Positions 29,821 to 39,239 of a stretch of 64,000 nucleotides of DNA are shown one piece after another. Each line of letters starts with the position of its first letter. Position 1 is the first letter of the stretch. A program made the position numbers and the translations under genes. The notes below the pieces were generated by a model. The model saw only the letters and a list, made by a program, of their open reading frames with translations. It searched no databases and was not told where the DNA came from. This stretch comes from an uncultured Prochlorococcus sp. Its GTDB lineage: Bacteria; Cyanobacteriota; Cyanobacteriia; PCC-6307; Cyanobiaceae. Location: NCBI GenBank assembly GCA_902525075.1, contig CABZFV010000004.1, forward strand, positions 1 to 64,000. The letters are read 5' to 3'.

Positions 29821-30810
29821 TTGCATTTTAAAAATAACTGCATGGAAATAGCAAATGATATAACTTCACTGGTTGGCAATACCCCATTAGTTAAATTAAA
29901 TCGAATCAAAAAGTATTTTGATTGTTATCCAGAAATAATAGCCAAACTAGAAAGTTTCAATCCATCAGCGTCCGTTAAAGATCGAATCGCTTATTCAATG
30001 TTATGTAAAGCTGAAGAAGAAGGATTGATAACGCCAGATAAAACAACGTTAATTGAAGCAACTAGTGGGAATACTGGCATCGCATTAGCAATGGTTGCTG
30101 CAGCAAAAGGCTATAAATTGATATTAACTATGCCGGATACGATGAGTATCGAGAGAAGGGCAATGTTGAGAGCATATGGAGCTGAATTACAGCTAACACC
30201 AGGAAAAGACGGAATGAAAGGAGCTTTAGATTTAGCTAATGAGTTGTCTTCAACCATTACAAATAGCTATCAATTTAATCAGTTTGAAAACTTTGCTAAT
30301 CCAGATATTCATGAAAGAACGACGGCTCAAGAAATATGGTCCCAATCCAATAACAATTTAGATGGACTAGTTACAGGAGTAGGCACAGGAGGAACAATTA
30401 CTGGTTGTGCACGTTTTTTGAAAAAAGTTAATCCAAATTGCAAAATTTATGCCGTAGAGCCCAAAAAAAGTGCTGTGATTTCCGGAGAAAAAGCAGGATC
30501 TCATTCGATTCAAGGAATTGGAGCGGGTTTCGTACCAAAAGTTCTTAATACTAAATTAATTGATGAAATTATAAAAATAGATGACGATGAAGCATTTTAT
30601 TATGGGCGTTTATTAGCTAGATTAGAAGGCCTTTTATCTGGCATCAGCAGCGGTGCAGCTTTAGCAGCAACTATAAAAATCGGCAAAAGAAAAGAACTAA
30701 TGAATAAAAGATTGATAGTTATTCTTCCAAGTTTTGGAGAAAGATATTTATCAACAGCAATGTTTGAATCTAATACTTCAATTCAAGCCAGAAAAGATGG
30801 TTATCTTTAA
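29821..30810 (+). CDS. cysK: cysteine synthase A
   Basis: A 329-residue PLP enzyme making cysteine from O-acetylserine and sulfide. The PLP lysine is in SASVKDRIAYSM (Lys53 from the first start), and the SGNTGIA and GVGTGGTITG loops bind substrate and phosphate. The start is either TTG 29821 or ATG 29842: AGGAGA at 29808-29813 is seven bases before the TTG and too far from the ATG, so the SD favours TTG while the family start favours the ATG. Stands alone between divergent and same-strand genes. Confidence 0.96.
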   Translation: MHFKNNCMEIANDITSLVGNTPLVKLNRIKKYFDCYPEIIAKLESFNPSASVKDRIAYSMLCKAEEEGLITPDKTTLIEATSGNTGIALAMVAAAKGYKLILTMPDTMSIERRAMLRAYGAELQLTPGKDGMKGALDLANELSSTITNSYQFNQFENFANPDIHERTTAQEIWSQSNNNLDGLVTGVGTGGTITGCARFLKKVNPNCKIYAVEPKKSAVISGEKAGSHSIQGIGAGFVPKVLNTKLIDEIIKIDDDEAFYYGRLLARLEGLLSGISSGAALAATIKIGKRKELMNKRLIVILPSFGERYLSTAMFESNTSIQARKDGYL

Positions 30811-30826
30811 TGCATAATTTATAAAA

Positions 30827-31504
30827 ATGGAAAAAAATTTATATGAAGAATTAGGTCTCAAACAGAATGCAACCAGAAGTGAAATTAAATCTTCATATCG
30901 CTCTTTAGTTAAGCAACATCATCCAGATGCAGGCGGCAAGAAAGAACGATTTCTTGCAATACAAAATGCCTGGGAAACTCTTAATGACCCTATCAAAAAG
31001 AAACAATATGATAGCAGTTTTTCCTTTTCCAGCTTATCATTTGATTCATTAAATGAAAATTGGGAGGAGAAATTTAATTCAAAAAAACATAATTCTTCAA
31101 TTAAGGACAAAGAAGTTGAAACATGGATTAAAGAAATTTATAGTCCGATAAATAGATTAATTAGTCAAATCATTAAACCTTTGAATAACGAAATAAAAGA
31201 ACTATCTGCGGATCCATATGATGACGAACTAATGGAAAATTTTTGCAGTTATATTATTCTTTCGCAAAAGAAAATAGAAAAAGTTGAAAAAATTTATAAC
31301 AAAAAAATAGTTCCAAAGTCTATTTCAGCTTTAGGCCTCGATCTTTATCATTGTTTTTCACAAGTTAAAGATGCACTATCAGAATTTGATAGATATACGC
31401 AAGGATACGTAGATAATTACTTATTTGATGGCAAAGAAATGATCAAAGAAGCAAAAAGAATACAATCAAAGATGTCTATAGAGAAAAAAAATAAAAACTT
31501 TTAG
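30827..31504 (+). CDS. J-domain protein (DnaJ class)
   Basis: A 225-residue protein with an N-terminal J domain (NLYEELGLKQNATRSEIKSS, HPD at residues 32-34) and no G/F or zinc-finger region. The rest is a charged helical region of unknown fold. Type C J proteins direct Hsp70 (DnaK) to particular clients; the client here is unknown. It lies 16 bases after cysK and 11 bases before the convergent ndhO stop. Confidence 0.88.
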   Translation: MEKNLYEELGLKQNATRSEIKSSYRSLVKQHHPDAGGKKERFLAIQNAWETLNDPIKKKQYDSSFSFSSLSFDSLNENWEEKFNSKKHNSSIKDKEVETWIKEIYSPINRLISQIIKPLNNEIKELSADPYDDELMENFCSYIILSQKKIEKVEKIYNKKIVPKSISALGLDLYHCFSQVKDALSEFDRYTQGYVDNYLFDGKEMIKEAKRIQSKMSIEKKNKNF

Positions 31505-31515
31505 ATATAAAAATT

Positions 31516-31752
31516 TTATTGAGTATATTCTTTAAGTTGATCTAATTTCAACCAAACATCTGGAACAGGTCTGCGCCATCGAACCTGAGCATATTCGTCT
31601 TTGACTGAAAGAATCTCTCCAGGACCTTCAAAGACATAATTAGGTAGATCATCATCACTGGCTAGCGCTTCGATACTTTTTATATAATTTTCTCTATCGA
31701 TAAAAACTAAGCTTCCTTTCTTGAGGGGTTTCTTTGGAATAGATTCTGTCAT
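31516..31752 (-). CDS. ndhO: NDH-1 subunit O
   Basis: A 78-residue subunit of cyanobacterial NDH-1. The conserved blocks are KKGSLVFIDRENY and VKDEYAQVRWRRPVPDVWLK. NdhO lies on the hydrophilic arm close to NdhM and the ferredoxin site, and it has been reported to slow cyclic flow. It is the fourth NDH-1 structural gene in the window (with ndhD, ndhF, ndhM). Convergent with the J-domain gene. Confidence 0.93.
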   Translation of the reverse strand: MTESIPKKPLKKGSLVFIDRENYIKSIEALASDDDLPNYVFEGPGEILSVKDEYAQVRWRRPVPDVWLKLDQLKEYTQ

Positions 31753-31888
31753 AATAAATTCAAGAAAGTTATTTGAAATTTATTATACAAAAACTTGTTT
31801 GAAAACTATTGAAAAAAATTTATACCGGAATAATAATTACAAACGTCTAAAAAATTTAATAGCCTTAAATGATAAACAACTATAAGAT

Positions 31889-32815
31889 ATGCGTCTTTTA
31901 CTACTTGGCTGCACTGGATTTGTTGGTAAAGAATTAGTACCAACACTACTCAATGAAAATCATGAAATATACATTGTAAGTAGAAAAGCCATTAGTAAAT
32001 TAAAGCTTGATTTAGATTTCAATAAATTTAAATTTTTTCAAATAGATTTATCAAAAGAAAAAAACTGGAATAACGAAAATCTTCTAAATATTTTAAGAGA
32101 GACAGATGGAATTATTAACTTGATGGGAGAACCCATAGCAGAAAAAAAATGGACTTCTGAACAAAAACAGGAGATTGAAAATAGTCGTATTAACACCACA
32201 AAATTTATGATGAAGACCCTTAAAGATTTAAAAATAAACCCAAAAGTCATTATAAATGGATCTGCTATAGGTTATTACGGTACAAGTTTGTCTAGTGAAT
32301 TCACTGAAAATAGTCCTGGAGGAAAAGACTTTTTATCTAATCTTTGCAAAAAATGGGAATCGGTCGCCGCTGAAAAACCATTTTTCTCAAGGTTAGTTAT
32401 TTTTAGAATTGGAATTGTTCTAGAGAAAGATGGAGGAGCATTAGGAAAAATGCTCCCTATATTTAAAGTTGGATTAGGTGGGCCAATTGGAGATGGTAAG
32501 CAATGGATGAGTTGGATTCATAGAACTGATTTATGTGCATTAATTATTCAAGCATTAGTTGATAAAAAGTATTCGGGAGTATTTAATGCTGTTGCACCAA
32601 ATCCAGTATTAATGAAAGAATTTTCTCAGACTTTAGGCAAATGTCTTAATAGACCTAATTTACTTCCAGTGCCTGGAGCGGTTTTAAAAATATTGTTAGG
32701 AGATGGAGCGAAAGTTGTTTTAGAAGGACAAAAAGTAATTAGCAGTAAAATCAAAAATTATAATTTTAAATATCCTCTTCTTGAGAAAGCAATTTACGCC
32801 TCCACCAAGAATTAA
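31889..32815 (+). CDS. TIGR01777-family NAD(P)-dependent epimerase
   Basis: A 308-residue short-chain dehydrogenase-like protein with an N-terminal GCTGFVGKELVPTLL nucleotide fold (GxTGxxG) and the family blocks INLMGEPIAEKKWT and GPIGDGKQWMSWIHRTDLC, plus a C-terminal DUF1731-like tail. Members are sometimes called SulA-like or cell-division inhibitors, a label with little evidence; substrate unknown. The last 50 bases overlap the convergent small membrane-protein gene. Confidence 0.88.
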   Translation: MRLLLLGCTGFVGKELVPTLLNENHEIYIVSRKAISKLKLDLDFNKFKFFQIDLSKEKNWNNENLLNILRETDGIINLMGEPIAEKKWTSEQKQEIENSRINTTKFMMKTLKDLKINPKVIINGSAIGYYGTSLSSEFTENSPGGKDFLSNLCKKWESVAAEKPFFSRLVIFRIGIVLEKDGGALGKMLPIFKVGLGGPIGDGKQWMSWIHRTDLCALIIQALVDKKYSGVFNAVAPNPVLMKEFSQTLGKCLNRPNLLPVPGAVLKILLGDGAKVVLEGQKVISSKIKNYNFKYPLLEKAIYASTKN

Positions 32816-33035
32816 TACCGTTTACTAAAGCACCAATAATAAGAATTGTTATCAATGGAACTACAAGAGGATTCCAAACTATTTGAATAAAATTAATAAA
32901 AATAAATATCCCATTAAATTGCATGATGATTGCAAAAATAAAAAATATTGCAAAAAAAATGACTGTAAATAAATTTATTAATAACAAATTATCGATAATT
33001 TGTTTTAACTTATTTTGATTATTCTCCTTAGTCAT
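32766..33035 (-). CDS. small two-TM membrane protein
   Basis: An 89-residue protein with two hydrophobic helices (INLFTVIFFAIFFIFAIIMQ and PLVVPLITILIIGALVNGIN) joined by a loop, a basic N-terminus and a C-terminal WWRRK tail. No known family. Its ATG overlaps the stop of the LpxB-like gene by eight bases (33028-33035), and its 3' end overlaps the epimerase by 50 bases. Likely real, as it continues the minus-strand unit. Role unknown. Confidence 0.7.
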   Translation of the reverse strand: MTKENNQNKLKQIIDNLLLINLFTVIFFAIFFIFAIIMQFNGIFIFINFIQIVWNPLVVPLITILIIGALVNGINSWWRRKLLSQEEDI

Positions 33036-34230
33036 TTTTTATAACAATATTCATATCATCAACCATTTTAAGACAAGCTTTGTTTTCACCCAGTCTTTTT
33101 TTAGCATTTTCATTACATGAGATCATAAACTTCTTATTTAGCTGTATAAGGTATATTATTTTTATGATCAATTTAATTGTCTGATTGATTTGATCATTTT
33201 TATCTTTAAAATTACTGGCACAAAAAACATATTTCCCAAGTAAACGTCTTTGCGCTTCTGCAAAAGTTTTTGTAAATTGTGGACCTTTACCTTCAATCTG
33301 AATAACCGGTTTTCCTAATCCAATCGCCTGCTCTGCTGCTGTTCCTGCCATGCTAATACAGCATCTACTTTTCAATAATATTTTGTCAAAATTATTCCAA
33401 TATATATTCACTTCTAAAAATTTATATTGGAATTTCAAGAGATTATTATCTTTTAGATTTTCTATTTTTAACCATCCTCTTTTTTGAAATATCTCCTTTA
33501 TTTTTGATGAAGATAGAGCATTAACTATTGCAAAATTAAACTGAATTTTTTGAAAATATCTTAAATCTGACAATGCCTCTAGTACCTCTAAAAACAAAAC
33601 AAAATTATCTAAAATCTCAGGGAATCTACTTCCTGGAAATAATCCAATACTAAATTCATCTTTATTTAATTCTTCGTTTCTAGGAAAAAACTTATCCATA
33701 AATGGGTTGCCTAAAAAAGACACTTTCTTTTTTAACTGCAAAGTTAAATCATCAGCTGTAAGGGAATCTCTCGTATATATTTTTTTTGCTTTTTGTGAGA
33801 GCAAGAAAAATTTAGAAGGCCATGGTAATTTCAACTTCCCTTCATAATGGCTGGAATAAGCAACTAGATACGTAAAAAAATCTTTCTTACAAAACCATGC
33901 AAAAAAAACTGGCACAATATCTCCAACTACAAAAAAATAATCATATTTTTTTTTTATTTTAAAAGTTAAATATAATCTTTTTAGAAGATAAAATACTTCT
34001 CCTCCTAATATTTCAGTAAGTCTTCCCTTAAAAGAATTATAACCAATTCCTCCAGTTCTAAATTCCTTCGTTTTACCGATAATCTTAATTTTTTCTTTTT
34101 CGTAATGGTTTCCCATACCAACAATTGGCAAAGCATGAACAGAATAACCACTTTTTACGAATTGTTTAGCTATTAGACTGCCAGATAGATCTTCTCCATG
34201 CCCATTACTTAAAATTAAAATCTTAAACAA
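33028..34230 (-). CDS. LpxB-like conserved protein (TIGR03492-type)
   Basis: A 400-residue GT-B-like protein. FKILILSNGHGEDLSG at the start and the later CISMAGTAAEQAIGLGKPVI (a UDP-binding-like loop with the glycosyltransferase E/G residues) resemble lipid-A-disaccharide synthase relatives found in cyanobacteria and plastids under TIGR03492. Whether it is a glycosyltransferase in lipid or cell-wall synthesis is unknown. Minus-strand unit with the small membrane protein and, 2 bases upstream, the TPR gene. Confidence 0.78.
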   Translation of the reverse strand: MFKILILSNGHGEDLSGSLIAKQFVKSGYSVHALPIVGMGNHYEKEKIKIIGKTKEFRTGGIGYNSFKGRLTEILGGEVFYLLKRLYLTFKIKKKYDYFFVVGDIVPVFFAWFCKKDFFTYLVAYSSHYEGKLKLPWPSKFFLLSQKAKKIYTRDSLTADDLTLQLKKKVSFLGNPFMDKFFPRNEELNKDEFSIGLFPGSRFPEILDNFVLFLEVLEALSDLRYFQKIQFNFAIVNALSSSKIKEIFQKRGWLKIENLKDNNLLKFQYKFLEVNIYWNNFDKILLKSRCCISMAGTAAEQAIGLGKPVIQIEGKGPQFTKTFAEAQRRLLGKYVFCASNFKDKNDQINQTIKLIIKIIYLIQLNKKFMISCNENAKKRLGENKACLKMVDDMNIVIKND

Positions 34231-34231
34231 T

Positions 34232-34660
34232 TTAAAATTCCAACCATTTTTTTACTTTGGTTAACTCAGGCCAATCTGGATATCTACTTAATCCGTCTTC
34301 AACAGATTCTTTCAACTCACTTTTCACATCTGGCATCATCATAGACATTTTTTTTATTAACTCAATATGATCCCTAACACCTTTATTATTGGTAGCCAAA
34401 AGAGCTAAAGACAAATTCAATCTTGCTTGTGGATCTTGCTGATTTAATCGAACAGCTTGTCTGGCAGCTGACAAAGCTTCTTCATTATTTTTCAAAAGTA
34501 ATTGAAGCCATGATAAACAAGTCCAAGCAGCAAAATGATTTGGAATTTGCTGTATAATTTTTTGGAAATCTTGAACGATTGGAATTAAATCTTGCCCTGC
34601 TTTATATCTTGATAAAGCTGCATTAAAATCCTCTTCGATGGGATTAATTTCGTTATTCAT
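34232..34660 (-). CDS. TPR-repeat protein
   Basis: A 142-residue protein with helical repeats resembling TPR: FAAWTCLSWLQLLLKNNEEA, then LSAARQAVRLNQQDPQARLN (the classic NPxxA-like pattern), then a Met-rich segment (KKMSMMMPDVK). It sits between the iron-sulfur carrier and LpxB-like genes in the minus-strand run. Function unknown; TPR proteins act as docking platforms. Confidence 0.82.
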   Translation of the reverse strand: MNNEINPIEEDFNAALSRYKAGQDLIPIVQDFQKIIQQIPNHFAAWTCLSWLQLLLKNNEEALSAARQAVRLNQQDPQARLNLSLALLATNNKGVRDHIELIKKMSMMMPDVKSELKESVEDGLSRYPDWPELTKVKKWLEF

Positions 34661-34666
34661 TATTTA

Positions 34667-35059
34667 TTAAACTGCAAAAGAGCTTCCACAACCGCAAGTT
34701 TGAGAAGCATTGGGATTTACAAAGTTAAAGCCACCTCCAATTAATTCCTTACTAAAATCTAACTGCATTCCATAAATATATAAAAGACTTTTAGGATCAC
34801 AAACAACTTGAAAGCTTTGATCAGCTTTTAATGAATAATCATAAACTTTATCATCGGAATTTATTTCATCAGTTCCTATAAAATCCATCGTATAACTCAT
34901 CCCACTACAACCGCCAGATCTTACTCCTACCCTTAGTGCTTTTTTATCACTTTGGCCCTTCAATAAATTTGCAATTTGTTCTATAGCATCATTCGTAATT
35001 AAGATACCTTTGCCATCATCAGAATTTTTAATTTCCTGTTTAACTTCTACATTTTCCAT
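34667..35059 (-). CDS. A-type iron-sulfur carrier (SufA/IscA/HesB family)
   Basis: A 130-residue A-type carrier with the conserved cysteines Cys51 (GGCSGMSY), Cys122 and Cys124 (TCGCGSSF). The N-terminal 15 residues are extra and charged. Such proteins hold or transfer Fe-S clusters to apoproteins such as PSI or ferredoxin. Divergent from crtQ across 99 bases. Which paralogue (SufA or IscA) cannot be told. Confidence 0.93.
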   Translation of the reverse strand: MENVEVKQEIKNSDDGKGILITNDAIEQIANLLKGQSDKKALRVGVRSGGCSGMSYTMDFIGTDEINSDDKVYDYSLKADQSFQVVCDPKSLLYIYGMQLDFSKELIGGGFNFVNPNASQTCGCGSSFAV

Positions 35060-35158
35060 AAACGAGGGATTTCTACTATTTATAATATAAAAACTTAATC
35101 AATAGGATGCATAGAACAAACGTTATCCAAACTTGATTTGTTATAATTTTAAGAAAAA

Positions 35159-36613
35159 GTGAAAATTGCAATAGTTGGTTCTGGATTAGCTGGTCTTACA
35201 GCAGCAGTCAATTTAGTTGATGAAGGCCACGAAGTAGAAATTTACGAGAGCAGGTCATTTTGGGGAGGTAAAGTAGGAAGTTGGGAAGATAAGGATGGCA
35301 ACCACATAGAAATGGGTTTACATGTATTTTTTTACAATTATGCAAATCTGTTTAAATTAATGAAAAAAGTTGGAGCTTTAGACAATTTACTCCCGAAAGA
35401 TCATACTCATCTATTTATCAATAATGGTGGTAATTTAAAATCGTTAGACTTCAGATTTCCTTTAGGTGCTCCTTTTAACGGACTTAAAGCTTTTTTTACC
35501 ACCGAACAACTTACTTGGGTTGATAAGTTCAGAAATGCCCTAGCTTTAGGGACAAGTCCAATCGTTAGAGGATTAATAGACTATGAAGGCGCAATGAAAA
35601 TAATTAGAGATCTAGATAGAATTAGTTTTAAAGAATGGTTTTTAAACCATGGTGGAAGTGAAAAAAGTTTAGAAAGAATGTGGGATCCTATCGCATATGC
35701 ATTAGGTTTTATTAATTGCAAAGATATTTCAGCAAGATGCATGCTAACTATATTCATGATGTTTGCTTCAAAAACAGAAGCATCAAAACTTAATCTTTTA
35801 AAAGGTTCCCCACATAAGTGGTTAACGCAACCTATCGTCGACTACATCACAAACAAAGGAGCAAAAATACATCTTAACCATAAGGTAGAAGAAATCATTT
35901 ATGAAAAGGAATCTTCCTCTTATTCAGTAAATCAATTAGAAATATCTTCTCCTGAAGGAATTAAGGCAGTGTTTGCAGATAAATTTCTAGCTGCCTGTGA
36001 TGTTCCTGGAATTAAAAAAATAATTCCAAAAGAATGGTATCAATTTAAAGAATTTGAAGGTTTAAAAAAACTTAGAGCTGTAGCTGTTGCCACAATCCAA
36101 TTAAGATATGACGGTTGGGTTACTGAATTACAAAAAGATAATACTGGAAACGAACCAATTGGACTAGATAACCTTCTTTATTCTGCTGATGCCTCTTTCA
36201 GTTGTTTTGCTGATTTAGCACTAGCAAGTCCAGCAGACTATAGAAAAAAAGATATGGGATCGCTTCTCCAATGTGTTTTAACTCCTGGCGATAGATGGAT
36301 GGGAAGATCCACAGAAAGAATTACAAAAGAAATTGATAAAGAGGTTCGCCGTCTATTCCCATCCTCAAAAAACCTTAAATTGCTTTGGAGTAACGTGGTA
36401 CAAATTCCACAATCACTCTATAGAGAAGCTCCCGGTATGGAACCTTTCAGACCCGATCAAAAAACATCTATATCTAATTTCTTCATGGCTGGTAGTTATA
36501 CAAAACAAGATTATATAGACTCTATGGAGGGAGCTACAATGAGTGGTCATTTAGCTGCCGCCGCAATTTTAGAGAAGAAAGCCGAATTAGCAAAAAATCT
36601 TGCAGTAAGTTAA
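35159..36613 (+). CDS. crtQ: 9,9'-dicis-zeta-carotene desaturase (CrtQ)
   Basis: A 484-residue flavoprotein with the N-terminal FAD motif [17 protein letters not shown] and the plant-type desaturase C-terminus ([20 protein letters not shown]). It converts zeta-carotene to poly-cis-lycopene. GTG start at 35159 with only a weak AAGAAA upstream. An SRPBCC gene follows three bases after the stop. Its sister enzyme pds is at 11 kb, so the pathway is split between two loci. Confidence 0.96.
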   Translation: MKIAIVGSGLAGLTAAVNLVDEGHEVEIYESRSFWGGKVGSWEDKDGNHIEMGLHVFFYNYANLFKLMKKVGALDNLLPKDHTHLFINNGGNLKSLDFRFPLGAPFNGLKAFFTTEQLTWVDKFRNALALGTSPIVRGLIDYEGAMKIIRDLDRISFKEWFLNHGGSEKSLERMWDPIAYALGFINCKDISARCMLTIFMMFASKTEASKLNLLKGSPHKWLTQPIVDYITNKGAKIHLNHKVEEIIYEKESSSYSVNQLEISSPEGIKAVFADKFLAACDVPGIKKIIPKEWYQFKEFEGLKKLRAVAVATIQLRYDGWVTELQKDNTGNEPIGLDNLLYSADASFSCFADLALASPADYRKKDMGSLLQCVLTPGDRWMGRSTERITKEIDKEVRRLFPSSKNLKLLWSNVVQIPQSLYREAPGMEPFRPDQKTSISNFFMAGSYTKQDYIDSMEGATMSGHLAAAAILEKKAELAKNLAVS

Positions 36614-36616
36614 TTA

Positions 36617-37087
36617 ATGGGTACTTGGCTAAAACATGACGTAATAACAGTTGTTAATGCGCCTCTTGAAAATGTATGGGACACATGGAGCGATTTAGAC
36701 TCAATGTCACTTTGGATGAGCTGGATTGAATCTGTAAAAACAGTTGACGAAGAGACTAATACGTTACCAGATTTAACAGAATGGACTTTAGCTGCAAATG
36801 GCTTTAGGTTTAAATGGAAAGCTCAAATTACAGAAAGGGTTGAAAAAAGCAAACTTAAATGGAAATCAATAGGAGGGTTACCAACTGAGGGATCAGTAGT
36901 TTTCGAAAGTAAAACTGATCAAATCACAACGGTAAATTTAGCAATAACTTATGAACTACCAAAAATGATTGCTCGGTTTATGGAAGAAAATATTTTAGGC
37001 AAAATGGTTACAAACGAATTACAGGCCAATATTGATAGGTTCAAAGATTTAGTTGAAAAGAACTATACAAAAAAATTTTCTAACTAA
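36617..37087 (+). CDS. SRPBCC-domain protein downstream of crtQ
   Basis: A 156-residue SRPBCC (START/polyketide-cyclase-like) protein: WLKHDVITVVNAPLENVWDT at the start and a Trp-rich central part (LTEWTLAANGFRFKWKAQIT) forming the hydrophobic cavity. The same arrangement, crtQ followed by such a gene, is found in Synechocystis, where the gene product affects carotene intermediates. A lipid or carotenoid-binding helper for the desaturase is the natural inference. The stop overlaps the convergent hemD 3' end by eight bases. Confidence 0.85.
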   Translation: MGTWLKHDVITVVNAPLENVWDTWSDLDSMSLWMSWIESVKTVDEETNTLPDLTEWTLAANGFRFKWKAQITERVEKSKLKWKSIGGLPTEGSVVFESKTDQITTVNLAITYELPKMIARFMEENILGKMVTNELQANIDRFKDLVEKNYTKKFSN

Positions 37088-37877
37088 AAATATTAATTGC
37101 TACATCTAGTAGTCCTTCAAAAGTATATTTTTTTGCCTGACTATCAACTCTTCCAAAAATCTTGTTACATATTTTTGTTGTCTGAGGTCCAATAGTTAAT
37201 AACTTAATTTGATCAAAATATTCTAACCATTGTTTACCAAGTTTTTTTTCTAGTAAAAAAGCAGCATTTACTACGGTTTTACCGCTTGAGAAAATAATTG
37301 CATCGACTTTTCGATTAGAAATAATATCAATTGTTTCTTCCGGAATTGATTCAGGACATCTAGTTTCATATGCAGCAACCTCAAATACACGAGAACCAGC
37401 CTTTCTAAATTGATCTGCAATTAAATCCCTACCACCTGTTTGAACTCTTGGTACAAAAACTCGAAGTCCATAACCAGATACTGGGAAATTATCAATTAAA
37501 CTTTCAGCAACAAATTCTGGAGGTATGAAATCAGCCTTAATCCCAAAATCATCAAGAGTTTTTGAGGTTTTTTCTCCGACTACGGCGATTTTTGTTTTTT
37601 TAGAACATTCTTTTAATGAACTATTAAAGTATCTAAGTCTTTTATCCACAAATTTGATCCCATTACTACTGGAAAAAATAATCCAATGAAAATCATTTAT
37701 TTGATTTAATGCTTCATCAAGAGGATTCAAATCATCAGGATCAGCAATACTGATTGCAGGCAAATCAAATACATTAGCGCCCTTACTTATAAATATCTTT
37801 TTTATATCCAATATCCCTTCTTTCGATCGAGTGATAATTATATTTCTTTGATCAAGGGGTAGATCAACTTTTGGCAT
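37080..37877 (-). CDS. hemD: uroporphyrinogen-III synthase
   Basis: A 265-residue enzyme (from ATG 37877) closing the tetrapyrrole ring for heme and chlorophyll. Family blocks are IIITRSKEG, WIIFSSSNGIKFVDKRL, PRVQTGGRDLIADQF and DAIIFSSGKTVVNAAFLL. I choose ATG 37877, because GAGG is six bases upstream; an earlier ATG at 37892 is also in frame. Either start lies inside rbfA, whose 3' end it overlaps. HemD is poorly conserved in general, but the context is good. Confidence 0.92.
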   Translation of the reverse strand: MPKVDLPLDQRNIIITRSKEGILDIKKIFISKGANVFDLPAISIADPDDLNPLDEALNQINDFHWIIFSSSNGIKFVDKRLRYFNSSLKECSKKTKIAVVGEKTSKTLDDFGIKADFIPPEFVAESLIDNFPVSGYGLRVFVPRVQTGGRDLIADQFRKAGSRVFEVAAYETRCPESIPEETIDIISNRKVDAIIFSSGKTVVNAAFLLEKKLGKQWLEYFDQIKLLTIGPQTTKICNKIFGRVDSQAKKYTFEGLLDVAINIFS

Positions 37878-38250
37878 CCTTATCCTCAACATTATGATTT
37901 TGATTTTTTAATTCATCGAGAAGTTTTAAGACTGATAACCCTTTATCAAGAACAACATCGTCTTTAAATATTATCTCTGGAACTCTTCTCATCTCAATTC
38001 TTTTTCCTAAACTATGCCTTATAGAGCTTTTAGCAGTATTCAAGTTTGATACAATTTCTTTCCTCACTTTCTCTTGAGCAGTTGAAGTTATATAAATCTT
38101 ACAGTGTTGCAAATCACCTGATAAATCAATCTTAGAAATATTGACGAAATGATCTCTAATAAGATCATTTTCTAAATCATTTTGCAAAATCAGGGTTATT
38201 TCTTTCTTCAAAAGAGAAGAAACTTTTGCAAGACGGTAATTATTTGGCAT
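37864..38250 (-). CDS. rbfA: ribosome-binding factor A
   Basis: A 128-residue KH-like fold factor for 30S maturation. It starts NNYRLAKVSSLLKKEITLIL; the IYITSTAQEKVR and LRHSLGKRIEMRRVPEI-like blocks match (the last read IRHSLGKRIEMRRVPEI). It overlaps hemD by 14 bases and shares a base with the stop/start junction of the DUF751 gene, so a three-gene unit (DUF751, rbfA, hemD) is likely. Confidence 0.93.
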   Translation of the reverse strand: MPNNYRLAKVSSLLKKEITLILQNDLENDLIRDHFVNISKIDLSGDLQHCKIYITSTAQEKVRKEIVSNLNTAKSSIRHSLGKRIEMRRVPEIIFKDDVVLDKGLSVLKLLDELKNQNHNVEDKDAKS

Positions 38251-38468
38251 TATGGTTGTAAATTTATTGGGTTTGTCATCGCTTGCAAGACAAAATAAAC
38301 AGTTATGAAAGCACTTAAAACAGAAGATATTAAACCTACTATTGTGAGTGGATTCGATCTATTCTTGAATAAAGGTTCAAGCAAAGCAACAAGTCCCCCA
38401 ACAATGATAGATATCAAATACTTTGGATATCTCGCAACATTAGAGAAAAATTCGCCCATCAGCTCCAC
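38250..38468 (-). CDS. DUF751/Ycf33-like small membrane protein
   Basis: A 72-residue protein with two TM segments (ISIIVGGLVALLEPLF and IVGLISSVLSAFITVYFVLQ) starting GEFFSNVARYPKYL. This fits DUF751, a family limited to photosynthetic organisms that I recall includes plastid Ycf33. It precedes rbfA in the same unit. Function unknown; a thylakoid role is implied by the family's distribution only. Confidence 0.83.
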   Translation of the reverse strand: MELMGEFFSNVARYPKYLISIIVGGLVALLEPLFKNRSNPLTIVGLISSVLSAFITVYFVLQAMTNPINLQP

Positions 38469-38513
38469 AAATAGATTACTTTTTTAGCTAAGTTTTAACA
38501 AACATTAAACAGC

Positions 38514-39239
38514 ATGATTACATTATATCAATTTAGGCATAGTGCTTTTTGTTTAAAAACAAGAATGGCTCTTCATGCAAAAAAACTACAATATCGAGTT
38601 GAAGAAGTAACACCTGGAATAGGCCAATTTGAAATCTTTAAATTATCAGGTCAAAAACAAGTACCTGTAATAGTCGATAGTAATGATCAAGTTATTAATG
38701 ACTCTTCAACTATTTGCGAATATATAGATAAAAAAAATGAAAACAATCCACTTTTTCCGGAGGATCCAATATTATTTGCACAATGCAAACTTATTGAAGA
38801 CTGGGCAGATACTACAATGGCTACAACTTGTAGAAAAGCTTTAATAAAATCTGCAATAGAAAATCCACAGCTAAGAACTGCATTACTTCCAGATGAAATA
38901 CCTTCTTCAGTTAAAAGTATTGTTGATAAATTACCTTTTGAAAATCTTAGTAAAATTTCTAATGTAGTTTTGTCTTCTAAAGATAATTTAGAACTTCAAA
39001 AATTACTGGAAGCTTTATCAAAATCCTTGATCAACAAGAAATATTTAGTTGGAGATAGTTTATCAATTGCAGATATTTCAATTGCTGCTCAATTATCCCT
39101 TATTAAATTTCCAAAGTCTGCAGGACCAATTCTTTCAGGAGAGGGGAGCCAAGAATACATAAACAACCCTTATTTAGAAAATCTTTTCATTTGGAGGAAC
39201 AACTTAGAAGAATATCTTTTTAGTGCAAACTCTCAATAA
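38514..39239 (+). CDS. glutathione S-transferase family protein
   Basis: A 241-residue protein with an N-terminal thioredoxin-like GST domain (LYQFRHSAFCLKTRMALHAK, cis-Pro in QKQVPVIV, and the SST/C pair NDSSTICEYID) and a helical C-terminal domain. The Cys14 in the first helix region could be catalytic. Substrate unknown; some cyanobacterial GSTs detoxify or bind tetrapyrroles. It overlaps the convergent gene by 20 bases at its 3' end. Confidence 0.88.
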   Translation: MITLYQFRHSAFCLKTRMALHAKKLQYRVEEVTPGIGQFEIFKLSGQKQVPVIVDSNDQVINDSSTICEYIDKKNENNPLFPEDPILFAQCKLIEDWADTTMATTCRKALIKSAIENPQLRTALLPDEIPSSVKSIVDKLPFENLSKISNVVLSSKDNLELQKLLEALSKSLINKKYLVGDSLSIADISIAAQLSLIKFPKSAGPILSGEGSQEYINNPYLENLFIWRNNLEEYLFSANSQ

